Shown here one piece after another: positions 33,935-46,692 of a stretch of 64,000 bases of DNA (its first letter is position 1; each line of letters begins with the position of its first letter). A model generated the notes under the pieces. That model ran no database searches, was not told the DNA's origin, and saw nothing but the letters and a program-made list of their open reading frames with translations. The position numbers were made by a program, and so were the translations under genes. Source of the stretch: Takakia lepidozioides (Eukaryota; Streptophyta; Takakiopsida; Takakiales; Takakiaceae); assembly GCA_030704615.1 (NCBI GenBank), contig CM060731.1, forward strand, positions 59,624,756 to 59,688,755, read 5' to 3'.

Positions 33935-36900
33935 TTATTGATCATCATTGTCCTCCCCATCACTGCTGTCGTTGAACATGGATGCCATGCGCATGGCCAG
34001 TTCAGCAGCCATCTCTCGCCGTTGTCTATCAGACATGGTCAGCATATTCTCTCGCATGCTGGCCATTTCATGCATCAACTGCTCTAAATCCTCCAAACCA
34101 TGCTCCATGCCATCCTTGACCCTATTTTCTTTCACCAAACCACGGCCCACTTGCTGATCTGATAACACCTCTGAATGTGCTTTGATGCCGATAGGCAAGT
34201 CAGGTGAAATGGCAGAGGTTTCTAGTTCAATCATACTGTCAGACATTTCCACCACAAAAATCTGTTCTTCAATCTCATTGACCCTCGACTCTGCATTGCA
34301 TGCCAAGCTTGAAGGCACTGAGGCATCTGTGTCCTCATTTTGGATTTTTTCATGTTGCTGGGTATCCATCACTGGGATGACAACAGCAGTGGCCAACTCA
34401 CGTTCTCCACTAGACGTAATGACATCAAAGGCGGGTGCATCAGAACCTGTAAAGCTCCAGAGATCCTCACAGCCATCCCAGGGCTCTGTTGATGCATTTG
34501 ACAGAAGTTCGTACTCAATGAGATAGTCAGCTTCCTCCTCGCTCAAAACCCCTGTAAATCCCATCAAATAAATATTCGGAGCATACAAATTCTGCATTTG
34601 AACTTGAGCATTAAGTTCAATGAAAGGTTGTAGTGTTGCTGACACTCGCCATGTATCATGCAAAATAGTATGCCAATGTAGTGAAAACTTCACCAATAAG
34701 GTAAACCTCGGTGCCAGCTATACTCTTATACTCATGTATACTATTTCACCAGCTAGCCAGTGAGATCCCAGTAAAATCTAAAGCTTCTAAGAAGTCTGGA
34801 CACACTACTACTTGCTTTACAAATACTAATGCATCGGCCTGAAAAGATGTGCCTGGTATAATTTTCATATGACATTATCAGTACAATGAGACCCCTCAGG
34901 GTGTACACCATTTCTATATAAGGACGCTATGTCACTTTTTAGCATGTGCTACATGACATACTCTTGAAAAGCAAACAACCCCAAATGGAAAACTTTTTAA
35001 TTAGTATTTGCCTGTAGGGCCCCAGCACCTGCTGCCGAGAAGGTAAATCTTCGTAATTGGGCTACACTACAATGTCATGCAACACAAATCCATTAGGATT
35101 GAAATCGACTGTGTGCTCAGAGGGGTGTTTCATTAAATAACCCAACAAAGTAAAATCACTGGAAATTGAGAAGAGAGAGGAGGGTAAGCACCTTCAGATT
35201 CTTGTGACACTGCTGCAACCTCAGTCAACTTGCTGAGGGGCTTCATAACCAGCTCAGGCCACATGTGTGCTGACAATGCACCTTGAATTCGGGCAAGCCC
35301 TTGGAGGTCCCCATCTACTGATATACCTGCACCCCCACACAATACATGCTTAACCTTCAAAAAATCACTTCTCCACAATCACTGAAGGTCTACACAGGCT
35401 ACACAGTTGATGTTCAATTTATCTCCAAACTGCTCTGTCACTACTGTTCCTGTCACCTTACCTGAACAACATCTCAGTGAACGTTAGGCGAAACCCTTCC
35501 CCTCACCTCAAGGAGACCTAACTGAATTTCAGGTCAATCCACTGTAACAGATATATCATCAACCCATGCATGCAACATGAAAAATTCGGACTGACTAGTG
35601 GTTTTGAGCACTAGGAATAACATGCCTTTAAGGGTACTGTGTTCAGAGGGACCCATCAATGTGTACCTCTTTATCTATTATCTGTCCGGGGTGAGTTTGG
35701 CATCCCTCCCTTAAGCTCCCGATGAGATGAATTCAAGGTCAGATGGTGGGGTCAGCTGCAACGTGTCAGATATCCTAAGTTAATCGACTCTATATCTTGG
35801 AAGTAGGTGTCAAACAGGCTAAGTCCTGGCGGAAGAGGGTAGAAGAGATTCTGAAATCTAAGTCCGCAAGTCTTGACCCTGCTGGATAAATCTGACTTGG
35901 AGGCTGTAGTGTCCAAAGCCATGTCTGTTGCCAGGAGATTCTGATGAAAATGAAGTTAAGCAGAAAAACTTCCCCGAACTTGTTTCCAGTCTGTGACAAG
36001 GGAGAGGTCATCATGGATGACCTCAAGGGTTTACCCTCTCGGCACTAGACCGAAATTTAAACTCAGGGCGGGAAGCCTACCTTTGAACAGCTCACAGATG
36101 CAGAGAGGAAGGGGGCATTGCAAATACCTGTTGTGTGGGCAACCTGAAGACAATATTCATTTTCTGATTCACTGTCCTGGGTACTCTCACCAGAGAGACG
36201 CCCTCTTCCAATCCATAAAGGGAGTTGTGCCTGTACCTCTGATGTGAAAATCTCAAGGCTGAGCCAAAAGCCCAGGCCCTTTTTGGGGCCTAGTTATTGG
36301 GCAAATCACACACAGCAGATTGATGCTTGTGTGAAGGGATTTCTAGAGGATATCTGGAAACCTCGGATCAATTATCTGTTCCAAGGTAAGTCATACTACC
36401 GGTGTCAGACCCTGACAAAGGTAGTTTCTGTCCCTTTGTGTTCCGCTCAAACTGCGCGGGGTGAATGGCCACAAGGCTACAGCAAACAACGTCTTATGAG
36501 TACATTCTTACAACCTACAACAGATGCCAACGCATTATTCTCCAGTTTCTTCCGAGTAGTAGAAAGGACATATAAAGCACACATCTCCTCAATTTTCTCT
36601 CTGACACTTCAGTAAAAAACCTGCTTTATGTGGACAGCTTACATTTATCAAAAATCTCATTGATTGCACATGCCTCAACGTACTCAATACCCTTCTCACT
36701 GCACCATTCAATGCATGAGCGGCGCCTGTCCTCGAGTGGTTCCTGATCCGCACCCAGCAGCAATTTACTACCCTCCGTGTCATGAATGCCAAACTCCATA
36801 AACTCAGGATGAGGATCGGTTGATGACTCCCCACGATTCTGCAAAATTCGACGGTACTTTGTATGCCCGAAGTGCGAGGGCACACAGTCAGCCTTGTTGC

Positions 36901-38383
36901 CTACACACAGCAGTATCTCGAAAGTCTTCAGGTCCACTCCTAAAACCCATTCCTGTATCTCCTGAAATGATGATGACTGCGAAGCCAAGCAAAACCAAAC
37001 ACTGGCCAATCACAAGATTGAAGAAGATATAAGCACAGGCTACAGGTCAGACCCGAAGTAATATGCTGATGTGTGCATCCAACAAGCTGTGACTGAAATT
37101 CTTGTATGTACGGCACTAGGTTAGGCAACCTAAGAAAATATGCTTCCACTAGCCAGTTGGCAGATAGGCAGGTGTGTAGTTGTCAAGATAGCAATACCAG
37201 CAACTTACTCTTTGGTTTGCTGATGTTGCCCTCATACACTTTCCATATGCCCAACAGCTGGAATCACGTGCAATAGACTTCGATATTGACCTTTCCACTA
37301 TTGTCCTGGAAACTAGTGCTGGCCAATCTGGTACACCTTGCATCTATCATTTAGTGGAATAGGGAGAAACCACATGGTTATGATAGAATGTCAAGCGAGA
37401 CTTGGGGGAAAAACGGGTTGCTCACATTGCTCAGGTCAAAAACCATGACCAGAGCCTCGCAGTGTCCTGCCAAAGACTGTGCTCGACTCTCATTGTCTGT
37501 CTTGTCCTTAAGGCACACCATCCACACACACACATCGGCTGTGTAGTACTTTGTGTCGATTGTCCAGCTGTCCTCCAAACCACACAACAAAATGTCACAT
37601 TGATGATAAAAAGTTGTTCCAGTGCAGTCTTGAGAGAAGTTCATGGGATTGGGTAATTGGTCAATGGCATTGCACGTGATATGCATATATGAAACTGTTA
37701 TTCCAACTTATTTGATATTGTCCAAGGTGTAGCTCCAGGCTGTAACCTCCCCAAAGCTCTTCAAAATTTTCGTTAATCAGTTACTTGAAGATGTGGAAAG
37801 TGAAGGCTTTGGTTTAAAGGTGGGTGACGCCGCCATTCCAGCCCTTATGTTTGCGGATGACTATGAAGGCCAAGGAGTTGATTGATTGTGCGAGGAGTTG
37901 ATTGATGCCTACCCATGGCAAGTCACCCCTGTCGACGATGTGGCCATCACAGACTCCCGTTTTGAAGTTAATCCTGTCAGACCACGTTCCCCTCAAACAT
38001 TAAGAATCTAACAACCCATCTGTCCTAGACACACGATGACGCACATCTCAATTGCATGTGATCAATCCTTTGCTGCGGTCGCCGTGGATTCTCAATGCAA
38101 GCCACGGCATTTACATTCAGACTCCTCTACCCTGAGTGCATCAAATTATCGTGGAACAAAACTCCTAAGTCAAGAACAGCGAAACCCCCATAGAGCCATG
38201 TCTTGACAGACATTAACATCATCTCGACTAAATAATCAATTCGACGGAGGAAGGAAACACACTGTTGAGGATAGTACGCTTTCCCACATCGGGTGGGCCA
38301 ACAAGCAAAATGCTAGGCCTGCCTGTCAGTAACCTGGCTGCTTCCGCTCCCTCCTGTATTGCAGCAGTTACCTCCATCCCCAT
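33935..38383 (-). CDS. AAGAB: Alpha/gamma-adaptin-binding protein p34 (AAGAB-like)
   Basis: Five exons join in phase to about 451 codons: 38383-38261, 37572-37426, 36976-36643, 35326-35192 and 34551-33935 (TAA). The N-terminus has a nucleotide-binding-like loop, LLVGPPDVGKRTIL, then WTIDTKYYTADVCVW and ALVMVFDLSN. Exon 3 gives EWVLGVDLKTFEILLCVGNKAD and CSEKGIEYVEACAINE. The C-terminus has the family signature DLEQLMHEMASMRENM..QRREMAAELAMRMAS followed by an acidic tail. AAGAB proteins are cytosolic chaperones that stabilise adaptin subunits during AP-1/AP-2 assembly, inferred here by family. The final Ser/Thr of the P-loop is Arg (GKR). The segment between the P-loop and WTI is short, so a small exon may be missing. 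Intron 3 holds a LINE 3' fragment. Confidence 0.8.
35690..36480 (+). mobile_element. LINE 3' end in an AAGAB intron
   Basis: Plus-strand frames give a zf-RVT block, CKYLLCGQPEDNIHFLIHCP with GYSHQRDALF, the usual reverse-transcriptase-associated zinc motif. The shared 3' tail follows (TTGATGCTTGTGTGAAGGGATTTCTAGAGGA..CTGGAAA..ACAAAGGTAGTTTCTGT). It is antisense to the host gene. Related copies are at 24060-24425 and twice in the ALADIN intron. Confidence 0.65.
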
Positions 38384-39316
38384 CCTCTCTTATCTTCGTT
38401 CAATCTTCAGAAGAGTATAGGTCTGCTACAAGGCTGTCCCTCACACCACGAGAACTCAAAGATGATCGCAAAGATCAACGGAAGAGGAGTAGCAAAGTAC
38501 ATGAACGAAAGCAGGCAAGAGAGGGTCAGTAGCTAGCACCACTCTTCAAGCGAAGTGTCGGGGAAAAGGAGGAAGACGATGCAGGCAGGAGATGAAAGAG
38601 GCGCGGATGGATGAAGAGGGTGACAGGCGGATGGATGACGGTTGAGGAAATGGATGAAAACGTCAGAAATTGGATGACGGCAGCCAGTGGTACATTATAA
38701 GGGTTTCTAGAACATGGATGAATAAGATGAGGTCGCACCACAGATGGATGAACTGAAATAGTTCATCCATCTAGGGGAAATATTGGCAGCAGCTAGATTT
38801 GGGGAAGTAGCTAGAAGGATCTCATAAGCGGTGCACGTTGAAAGGGGGAGTAATATCCGCAGCACGCAGGGGTAGATTAGACGAATAAAGACCTTACAGT
38901 GACAATAAATTGGTAATTTATCAGCGCACCGTCTGGTGTGGATGATGACACCAAGAGAGAATATAAGCAGGCCTTGCGAGGGGATAAGCACTGGTTACCT
39001 TGTGGAAAGGGGGATTAGAGACAGGTTTACAACAAGTATGCCGGTTGTGAGTTTTCATCACGGAGGTGCCACTAGTTGCTGAGGGAAGTGCCGGTACGAG
39101 CACTAGCGATACTAGTGGGTACACGAGACGAGGTGTGCGGTTTAGAGATGATGTTGTGGTGCAATTGCTTGAAGCTCTTGGTCCATGGAAAACTGTGTTT
39201 CCAATCTGTTTACTGATCAAGACTTGAGGAGTTTGAGAGCTTGGAGTCATGAAGGAGTTAAGCATTTGGAGCAGCAACGGCGGATTCTACTAGCAGTATG
39301 GCCAGGAGTAAGGGGA
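38384..39316. other. Upstream flank of AAGAB; GGATGA-rich
   Basis: No gene is supported. Between 38590 and 38770 the hexamer GGATGA recurs about ten times (GGCGGATGGATGACGG, GAAATGGATGAA), probably part of a repeat. The AAGAB promoter should lie just above 38383, but no clear core element stands out. Confidence 0.35.
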
Positions 39317-39680
39317 TGTTACAATCATCTTTCATAGAGTTCTCTTTCACAAATAGAGGGACCTTGGAGTGATGATGAAACTTAGCATAGAGGTAGGCCA
39401 TTTAGTCTAGGCTCATCCAATTCAGTTTGCAAGATAGAGAGAGATACACCTAGGGTGAGGTGAGTTTCCAATGGGCTGATTAGAAATCAACAAACAAACA
39501 AACAAACTAGAGAGACAATTTACTACACTAGACATATTTGTTTCCAGGATAGCATACTAGATGGCACGAGTGATATCATCTCTTCCGCTGTGTTGTCATT
39601 TGTGTCATCAAACTAACCAGGTTATGCTAGTATACTGAACATGGATGTCTCCATTTTTGGTATCAGAGCAGGCGGTCAGA
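39317..39680 (+). mobile_element. Candidate LTR plus tRNA-Met primer binding site
   Basis: TGGTATCAGAGC at 39658-39669 matches the primer binding site complementary to the 3' end of initiator tRNA-Met that is used by most plant LTR retrotransposons. The preceding sequence could be a 337-bp LTR beginning TGTTACA (39317) and ending CTCCA (39653). No gag/pol and no second LTR are visible, so this is a fragment. Confidence 0.45.
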
Positions 39681-39819
39681 GGACCATAGGCATAGATAGA
39701 TGATGATAAGTAAGGAGAAGAAGTAAGAAATTGTAAAGCAACTCAATGGAGTGTTTGACATTTTAGCTATGAACTAAGCATCTCTAAAGATTGAGAAATT
39801 CACGTTATCCATATCCGTT

Positions 39820-40165
39820 GGCCCATTCAATGAATTTCGTTTGATCTCATATTTATCCGAGACCTGCTATATGATATACTGAACATACTGGCAGAGTTTG
39901 AAAGCAAAAAAATCATTTGGATGGGCAACCATGATTGGCCCATTTAATGAATTTCTTTTTATCTCATATTTATCCGGGACCTGCTATATAATATACTAAA
40001 TATATTGGCAAAGTTTCAAAGCAAACAAAAATCATTTGGATAGGCAACCATGATTGGTCTATTCAATGAATTTCGTTTGATCTCATATTTGTCCGGGACA
40101 TGCTATATGATATACTGAACATAATGGCAAAGTTTCAAAGCAATTAAAAATCATTTGGATAGGCG
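39820..40165. repeat. 118-bp tandem repeat, three copies
   Basis: Units start near 39821, 39939 and 40058. Each reads (C/T)CATTCAATGAATTTCGT, TTGATCTCATATTTATCCG, then GACCTGCTATATGATATACT, and ends AATCATTTGGATAGGC(A/G)A. Copies differ by a few substitutions. The array lies in what may be the leader of the LTR remnant. Confidence 0.8.
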
Positions 40166-41309
40166 AAGAAATCATTTCTTCAGGTGATCAGTTTCAGTGT
40201 AACAAACATTTACAAAATTGCCAGGAATATCGAAGCTAGACCGCTCTATTCAGAGTTCTGAGGCCTCACATGTGCTGAGTCGTGTTTATGACGGCTACAT
40301 TGTTGGGACATTGTCACAAAGCCACCACCACAAAACTCGAAGCACAAAATTGGCCTTTTTCCTTCGCTGGACGTAAGAAATAAAATATGAGAGTAGAAGT
40401 CCAAGAATAAGAAATAATCGCAATGCATATGGGTTGAGAGAGTGCAAGGTGTAAAAGAGCAGCTCGGGGACCCACAACGGAGCCTACAAACTCTTGACGG
40501 TATCAATTTCGAATTTCCAGGTCAACAAAAATTGATACCACTTCAATTCGAAAAGCAGTTCATCCGGAATCAGTGCAGAGAAATTTGAAACCTCTTGCGG
40601 AACAATCTGCAGTGACGATAACACTCTTATAATTATTAACCAGAAGAGTAGTCAAAACTACATACTACAATAATAAATGAATTCTAGGTATAAATTCAAT
40701 TTTGCAGAGCAATAATAAATAAATAAAATAGCCTATGCATAATATGATGAGCAGCAACTTCATAATTCGCGTGACAATTATGTTGTAGGGATCACAATAG
40801 AAAGTTACATTCGCATCTGTTCCCGGTTGACATATTGCAAAGAATTCAACACCAATAGCTTCATCTCATGCCATGGCCTGCGTCTACAATATCACAATCC
40901 AGATGTAGTAATCCAAATGAAATGAACATCAAAACCTACATTGAATGCTCACAAATCTTCATATAAAATTGAAAAGTCACATTGTTATCTTGTTACCTTG
41001 ACCGAACTATTTTTCTTATTGCACCTCCCTCCATACTCACACTAACTTAAGCGACACTTAAGATGTTACAACCAAGAACATCAAGGAAAAAAACACAATA
41101 TCGCAACACACTAAACAACCTTTGCCAAAAATTGGTCACTTAGCCCCGGATGACACAGATCACATAGAAAGCAACCAAACACGAGCATTCAAATTTTTTA
41201 TAGAAAAAAACACAAAGCTCCACGCTCAACCGACAATTGTCTTGAAGCATCAAATTCACATACAAACAACACAACAAACTACCTTTGCAAGAACTGATCA
41301 TCACTGAAA
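40166..41309. other. AT-rich spacer
   Basis: No gene or repeat recognised. Confidence 0.35.
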
Positions 41310-41406
41310 GCTCTAGATGTCGGAATACACTGAAAGCGCAACCAAAACTGCAAAGTAAAAATTATAAAGGACGATTCTCACTAATGCACCAACGAGGGGG
41401 TGAATC

Positions 41407-41730
41407 ATGGATGTATCCCAACAAAGACTTACCCGAGAACATAGAGCCATGTCGATTGTCTGGCCAATCGGTTGTTTTTTGAACTGGGACACAACCTCAC
41501 AGAGAATGACATACCGGTTCACCTGCAGTGCCTCAAATTCCAAGTCCCTGATCTTTAGGTATTTGTTCTGTGATCCTCGTGTTTTGTTCTCCAACAGTCA
41601 TGATTGCTTCCAGGGTTACTCCATCCTCCCCTTCAAAGGGGTTTTGTCCCTTGAGAAGATGAGTGACTCCCTCTCGATGGGGACTCATCTCAGAAGGGTC
41701 CCTGAATGTAGGGGAAACCTTATGCACCGC
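41407..41730 (-). other. Possible coding exon(s), unidentified
   Basis: On the minus strand two adjoining frames show protein-like, non-repetitive sequence: HREGVTHLLKGQNPFEGEDG and EAIMTVGEQNTRITEQI (41727-41550), then IRDLEFEALQVNRYVILCEV (41594-41480). The first ends near the second, so a single-base frame change could join them, and GTAAGT follows at about 41425. I do not recognise the family. It may be an exon of an unseen gene or an old insertion. Confidence 0.25.
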
Positions 41731-41847
41731 CAGGTATTGATATGGTTTAATGGATCATTTACAATCCTGGCGTGCCCTTGCACACAAACTTCACAACCTC
41801 CAGATGACCCTCCATCTGCACCACAAGCAGCCACAAGTGAAAACTAA

Positions 41848-42552
41848 TGCACCAACCTATGTGCCATAGGCCACAATTGAAATCTACTAATCCCACAACC
41901 AATGTAGATAATCTTTCTTAGCTTACTTTTTATCAAGAAGCCTCACATGTCTGCTAACCCCACAAGAAAGAAGGCTCTGCAACCATGGTATCATAAAGAA
42001 ACTTCAAGAAATTTTTTGCATCGATTTAGTGACCAAACATCCTGCACTAAAAAGATGAGGAGCTTGGTTCAATTTTTGTTCAACATTCCAAAATATCTTA
42101 TCCATTGTCAGATATAGCTTGGAGGACCACGGAGTTCATGCTCTTCCTGCTACAATAGTGGTTTGCCGATACTACAATTACTCTCTTGTTGGGATTCTTG
42201 GTTCTAAATTGCTCATAAAGGACAGTTCAAGAAACTTCTTCCATAATACCAACTCTTTACAGAAAATCCAAGAATGTTGGTAAGACATTGTTTCGTCATC
42301 TTCGATTAAAGAAAACCTAATCCTCACTACAAGTCTCACCTTCCTTAGCTAAAGATATGAGATCCAGCCTAAAGCTACTTGACATTGTGTGCACTCGAAA
42401 ATCAACCAATCACATCCATCACAAGCCACCAAAACTAACCAAACGAATTTCATATGCCAGAGAGCACAAATGGTAATCGTGGGGCGGGCTCTTACACGCA
42501 GAAAATTACAAAGAGAAATCAGCCCTGGTTCTTTACGTGGGGGTGATCGGCA
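41848..42552. other. Unassigned spacer
   Basis: No gene or repeat recognised up to the piggyBac target site. Confidence 0.35.
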
Positions 42553-42556
42553 TTAA

Positions 42557-45500
42557 CCCCTAATGGACGAGGCGACCCGTTTCGGGTCGCATCAAGGTGG
42601 CTACAGAATTCATCCACGATGTAACTTCGTCGGATGACATTGGATGAAAACAATTTCTGAACGAAAGTTGTGCGCCTTGATGTCATGCACCCGCCTGTCT
42701 TTATGGCACCCTAAAATAATAAAATCCCTGCCGTCAGTGATTTTTTTTAGTGTGCAGGGGTATCCAAATTTGGGTGGTTCAGGGCCCTCCAGCACCTTTG
42801 ACCTAGTGACATGGCAGGCTAAAGGGGTGAGGGGGCGATAAAAAACCGGCGACGGGTTTAGGCATGGGGTTGCATTTCCGCCCGTGCGGATACACCCAGG
42901 CACCTGAAATAATGATGATGACGGGCCCGGCAGGTGGCGGGAGCGGCTGGGTATCTTCTTGGGCACAGAGTCTCCAGCCTTCCTTGCACCTTGCTTACGG
43001 GCAATTTCTCTCGATTGTCGCTGCTTTATGTTTTTGCTGCGCTTGTTTTTGCTATCGTCACATGTAGGTGATTTGCAAGGGGGGGGGGCTTCTATGTGTG
43101 CTCATTATGAGCGCAGCTCGAGCTGCACAGCCACACATTTTCCATGCAGGAAACCAGCGGGAGTCGTTCCGTTTTGCGAGATATGGCCTTGGAACTTGAT
43201 CTTCCTGCTTTTTGTGCATTGACGATGTTGTTAGGGTTCAATTTGGAGGCGTTGCTGCTTGTACTACCTGCCGTCACATATGCTAATGTGCGCTGCTTTT
43301 GTGTGTGTTCATTTGTGCTGCATTTTTGTATCTTCATCTCACATGTTTTCTACATAGGCTTGCATTCATTGGGGTGAGTTGGGGTAATTTGTGTGGGGTT
43401 AGGGAATGGATGGCACCTAAACGCAAAGCCTTGGATGTAGGTGAGCCACCACCACCTCCACTCGAGCTTGTAGGTGAAGCGGAGATTATAAGGGATTGGG
43501 CTGTGAGGGACTTGTGATGGAGCAACATTGCACTGAGGAGCAGTGCAAGGTAATCTTAGGTTGCATGTGTCCAGAGTTTTTGTGTAGTTTGCCTCCACTG
43601 CCACTTGCAAATCGGTGGCCTCGTCACCCACGTCCTCACAATTTCCGCTTCTTGTTTAGGCGTCAAGTCGCTCTTGTTCTTGGTTGGAGAGAGAGACGAG
43701 AGGAAGGAGACAAGGAGGGTTTTAGTGATGCCATGAATTTGGTTCTGAGAGAAGATGTCTGGCCCGATGCCGACAGTCAAGTGTCTGAAGGACATGGCTC
43801 GTGCAAAGAGAAGTATTCCTACAAGTGTGATGGCCCCTCCCAAAGGGGTAGTGAGGAGAAAAAGTAATGTCCATGGAGAGAATGCTGGAATTGGGAGATT
43901 GTGTGCAAGTCCTGTCTTTTCCATTGACTGTCAAGGTGGAATTTTGAGTCAGGCGCCGGTGATTCCCCTCGTGGGGTTGGCGAGGCCTACTTTGGGTGAG
44001 TTGCATCCCAACACGGGTGCGTTATTGAATGTGGGTGCTTCTTCTTCGGCTCCTGCATACCAGCACGATGGGGCCATTCAGCTTTTGATGATTTGTTGGG
44101 GGACGATGATGGGTACGTGGGAGATTCTGCAGACGAGGCCGATTGGGATACTGAGAATCTTCAAATAGATAGTGATGGTGGTGATGAACCTAACCTGGAT
44201 TTTCTCAACTTGTTCAAGTCTTGTACCTGGGAAAAATGAGTGGGCATCGATTTTGTAAGCGACATAGATGCTTTTAGTGGCCCCGACCCTGGGCCTTGCC
44301 TCCCTGACATGAAGGGTTCCACTCCTATTTGGTTTTTTCACCTGTTTTGGAAGCAATCTGTACTCGAGCGGATTTGCAGAGAGTCCAACCGCTATGCATG
44401 TGAAGCGTTGGGTACAGGGACTCGTGGAGGGCCTCGTTGGAAGGAACTGCGGGCTTGGATTGGTGTGTGTCTGTTTATGGGCATGAAGAAACTGCCCCGT
44501 ACTCGTTGTTACTGGCAACACTCTGAGGTGTTCTTCTCTTGCCCTGTCATCCGCAAAGTAATGACCCGAGACAGGTGGGAGGCCATACTTAGATGCTTGC
44601 ACCTTGTCGACAATTCCACTCTAGTCTCTGATCGCTCAAGTCCCAATTTTGACAAGTTGGGAAAGTTTAGGTGGGTTTGCGATGAAGTAGTTGCTAGATG
44701 CAAATCGTTGTGGAATCTGCACCAGATGTTGACGATGGACGAGCTTATGATCCGTTACAAGGGGAAATATTGTCCGATTAGGATGTACATGCCAAAGAAG
44801 CCATGCAAGTGGGGCATAAAAGCTTGGGCGTTGGCTGATTCAGAAACGCATTATGTGTACGATTTCTCTTTCTACTGTGGGAAGAATGCAAAGGGCCCTG
44901 AGGGTGACAGGCCAAAAAGTGGCAAAGGTGAGGGTTATGATGTTGTCACCAGGCTTGTGTGGGATTGCACGGTTTGGGGCATGTAATTGTCACTGACAAT
45001 CACTTCACCTCGGTGCAGCTTCTCTATGACTTGGCCCAAGTTGGCACTTGGGCCACTGGCACAGTCAGATTAAACAGGAGAGGTCTTCCTCCCTCTTTGA
45101 TTAGGATGAAAAAGTCTAGGACTGCCAAGCAAGGCCAGTCATGGTACAAGATGCATGCTTCTAAGCAGCTTGCTGCAATCTTGTGGTGGGACAAGAAGGG
45201 GGTATTTCTATTGTCTTCTGCAGCTAGGCCAGCATGTAGGTCTTCTTCTCCTATGTCTGTAAGACGATTCGTGGGACACCAGAGAGTGTCAGTGCCATCT
45301 GTTCCTGCACATGTGCAGTATCAAAACATTTATGCGAGGAAGATGTGCAAGACCAGCTTCGAGGTGCGTACAACTTGTAGCTACGCACAAAGAAATGGAG
45401 GCATCGTAGATTCTTCTTCCTTATGGACACAACAATGGTGAATGCATATATTTTGCATTCAGCCCATGTCACCAAGATGGGCCGGCGGGCCATGAGCCAT

Positions 45501-46543
45501 TTGGAGTTCAATTTGGCGTTGGCTTATGCATTGACAGCAGGGACCTGCACAGACAACATGTAAGGCACTGGCGATGGGTCTTGCACATTTGTGCATCAAT
45601 GCCTTCACACAACGCAGAGGCGGTTGTGTGGTGTTTGTCATGTGCGCACTCATTACTACTACCCTGGATGTGAGGGCAAACACTTGTGCATTGGTGCGTG
45701 CTGGAATGAGGCACATCGCCATGGATCAAGGTGACATTTCCAGCTGCAACTGCAACTGGTGTCGTGCTCTGTTGGCGTTTCTTGTATGTGTGAGTGTTCA
45801 CAGGGTGGCAGGGCTGTGATGGCAGGTTTGGTGGTCGCTGCTATGGAGTGCGTTCGTCGGGTGCTGCGTTTCGGGTGCCCGACAATTCCCCATAAATCGA
45901 TGACGTAGCTCGATTTTTTGGGCCAGAATCCTCTGCCGGCTCAGGCATGAGTTCCCCGGAATTTGGATTCAAGTAGAAATAGACCCAAATGGAAATCTAT
46001 GCATGTAGATTGGTTAGAATGCTTCCAAATTTTTTATGGTGGTGAGTTTCCACCCAAAGAACAATATGACCAGAGGAACTGACATTGTGATGAAAATTTG
46101 GACACATTTGAGGCAGATTTGGGGTCAATTATAATGGAGAGCATGTTTGACCCACCAATTTTCCCATACAAAGCAACCCTCATGTGGTTTTGGAATTTGG
46201 TTCTAGAATCTTGGCCCAAGGTGCTCTACATGCCAGGCAATTACAATCTGGGTATGTTGTATCAATGAAAAATCATTTTGCCAGGCCAATTGCTTGGTCA
46301 AACCATTTTTTCACTCCAAAACTAGAGCACAATAAATATTTACAGCTTATATTTTTGTTATAATCTTCTTAATGACACGGTGAAATCACTTGAATTTTTT
46401 ACAGTAGGTTCCTGAAGTAGGTAGGATTACTTTCATACAGTTCATCCCCCTAGATGTTTGCCAAATGTCAGATATGCCCTCAAACATGAGGACATGTTCA
46501 GTTTTGGCATGGGCCCACCAAAAATGGGCTCGTCCATTAGGGG
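42557..46543 (+). mobile_element. piggyBac-type element, 3987 bp, TTAA target duplications
   Basis: The element starts CCCCTAATGGACGAGG and ends with its inverse, CTCGTCCATTAGGGG. It is flanked by TTAA on both sides (42553-42556 and 46544-46547), the hallmark of piggyBac insertion. A piggyBac transposase gene lies inside on the plus strand (43410-45730). The non-coding 3' arm (45830-46543) shows no gene. The ends are intact, so the element could in principle still be moved by an active transposase supplied elsewhere. That is an inference. Confidence 0.92.
43410..45730 (+). pseudogene. piggyBac transposase, frame-broken
   Basis: Pieces appear in order. A putative start is MAPKRKALDVGE (43410), possibly followed by introns. 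An acidic N-terminal region DDLLGDDDGYV..DEADWDTENL (44090-44180) comes next, with one TGA at about 44238. The DDE_Tnp_1_7 core follows (44240-44960): WFFHLFWKQSVLERICRESN, RGPRWKELRAWIGVCLFMG, then LTMDELMIRYKGK with the first catalytic Asp. After a frame change near 44965 come HVIVTDNHFTSVQLLYDLAQ (second Asp) and TGTVRLNRRGLP. In a third frame, CEEDVQDQLRGAYNL holds the third Asp position, then a TAG at 45378, KKWRHRRFFFLMDTTMVNAY, and a C-terminal Cys/His cluster CGVCHVRTHYYYPGCEGKHL (about 45630). All three Asp positions survive, but at least two frameshifts and two stops do not permit a full protein. Confidence 0.85.
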
Positions 46544-46637
46544 TTAAAAGGGGATGGCTATTGTTAAAATTATATGGAATTATACAAAAATAAAAGCAAG
46601 GAAATCATAGGGTCAAATTTTATTAAAAAAGAAAATA

Positions 46638-46653
46638 GGGGCGAAAGACTAAG

Positions 46654-46692
<39 letters not shown>

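Noticed and set aside
43350-43924. Minus-strand frames in the 5' part of the piggyBac element
   Set aside because: They are antisense to the transposase N-terminal region and lack recognised motifs.
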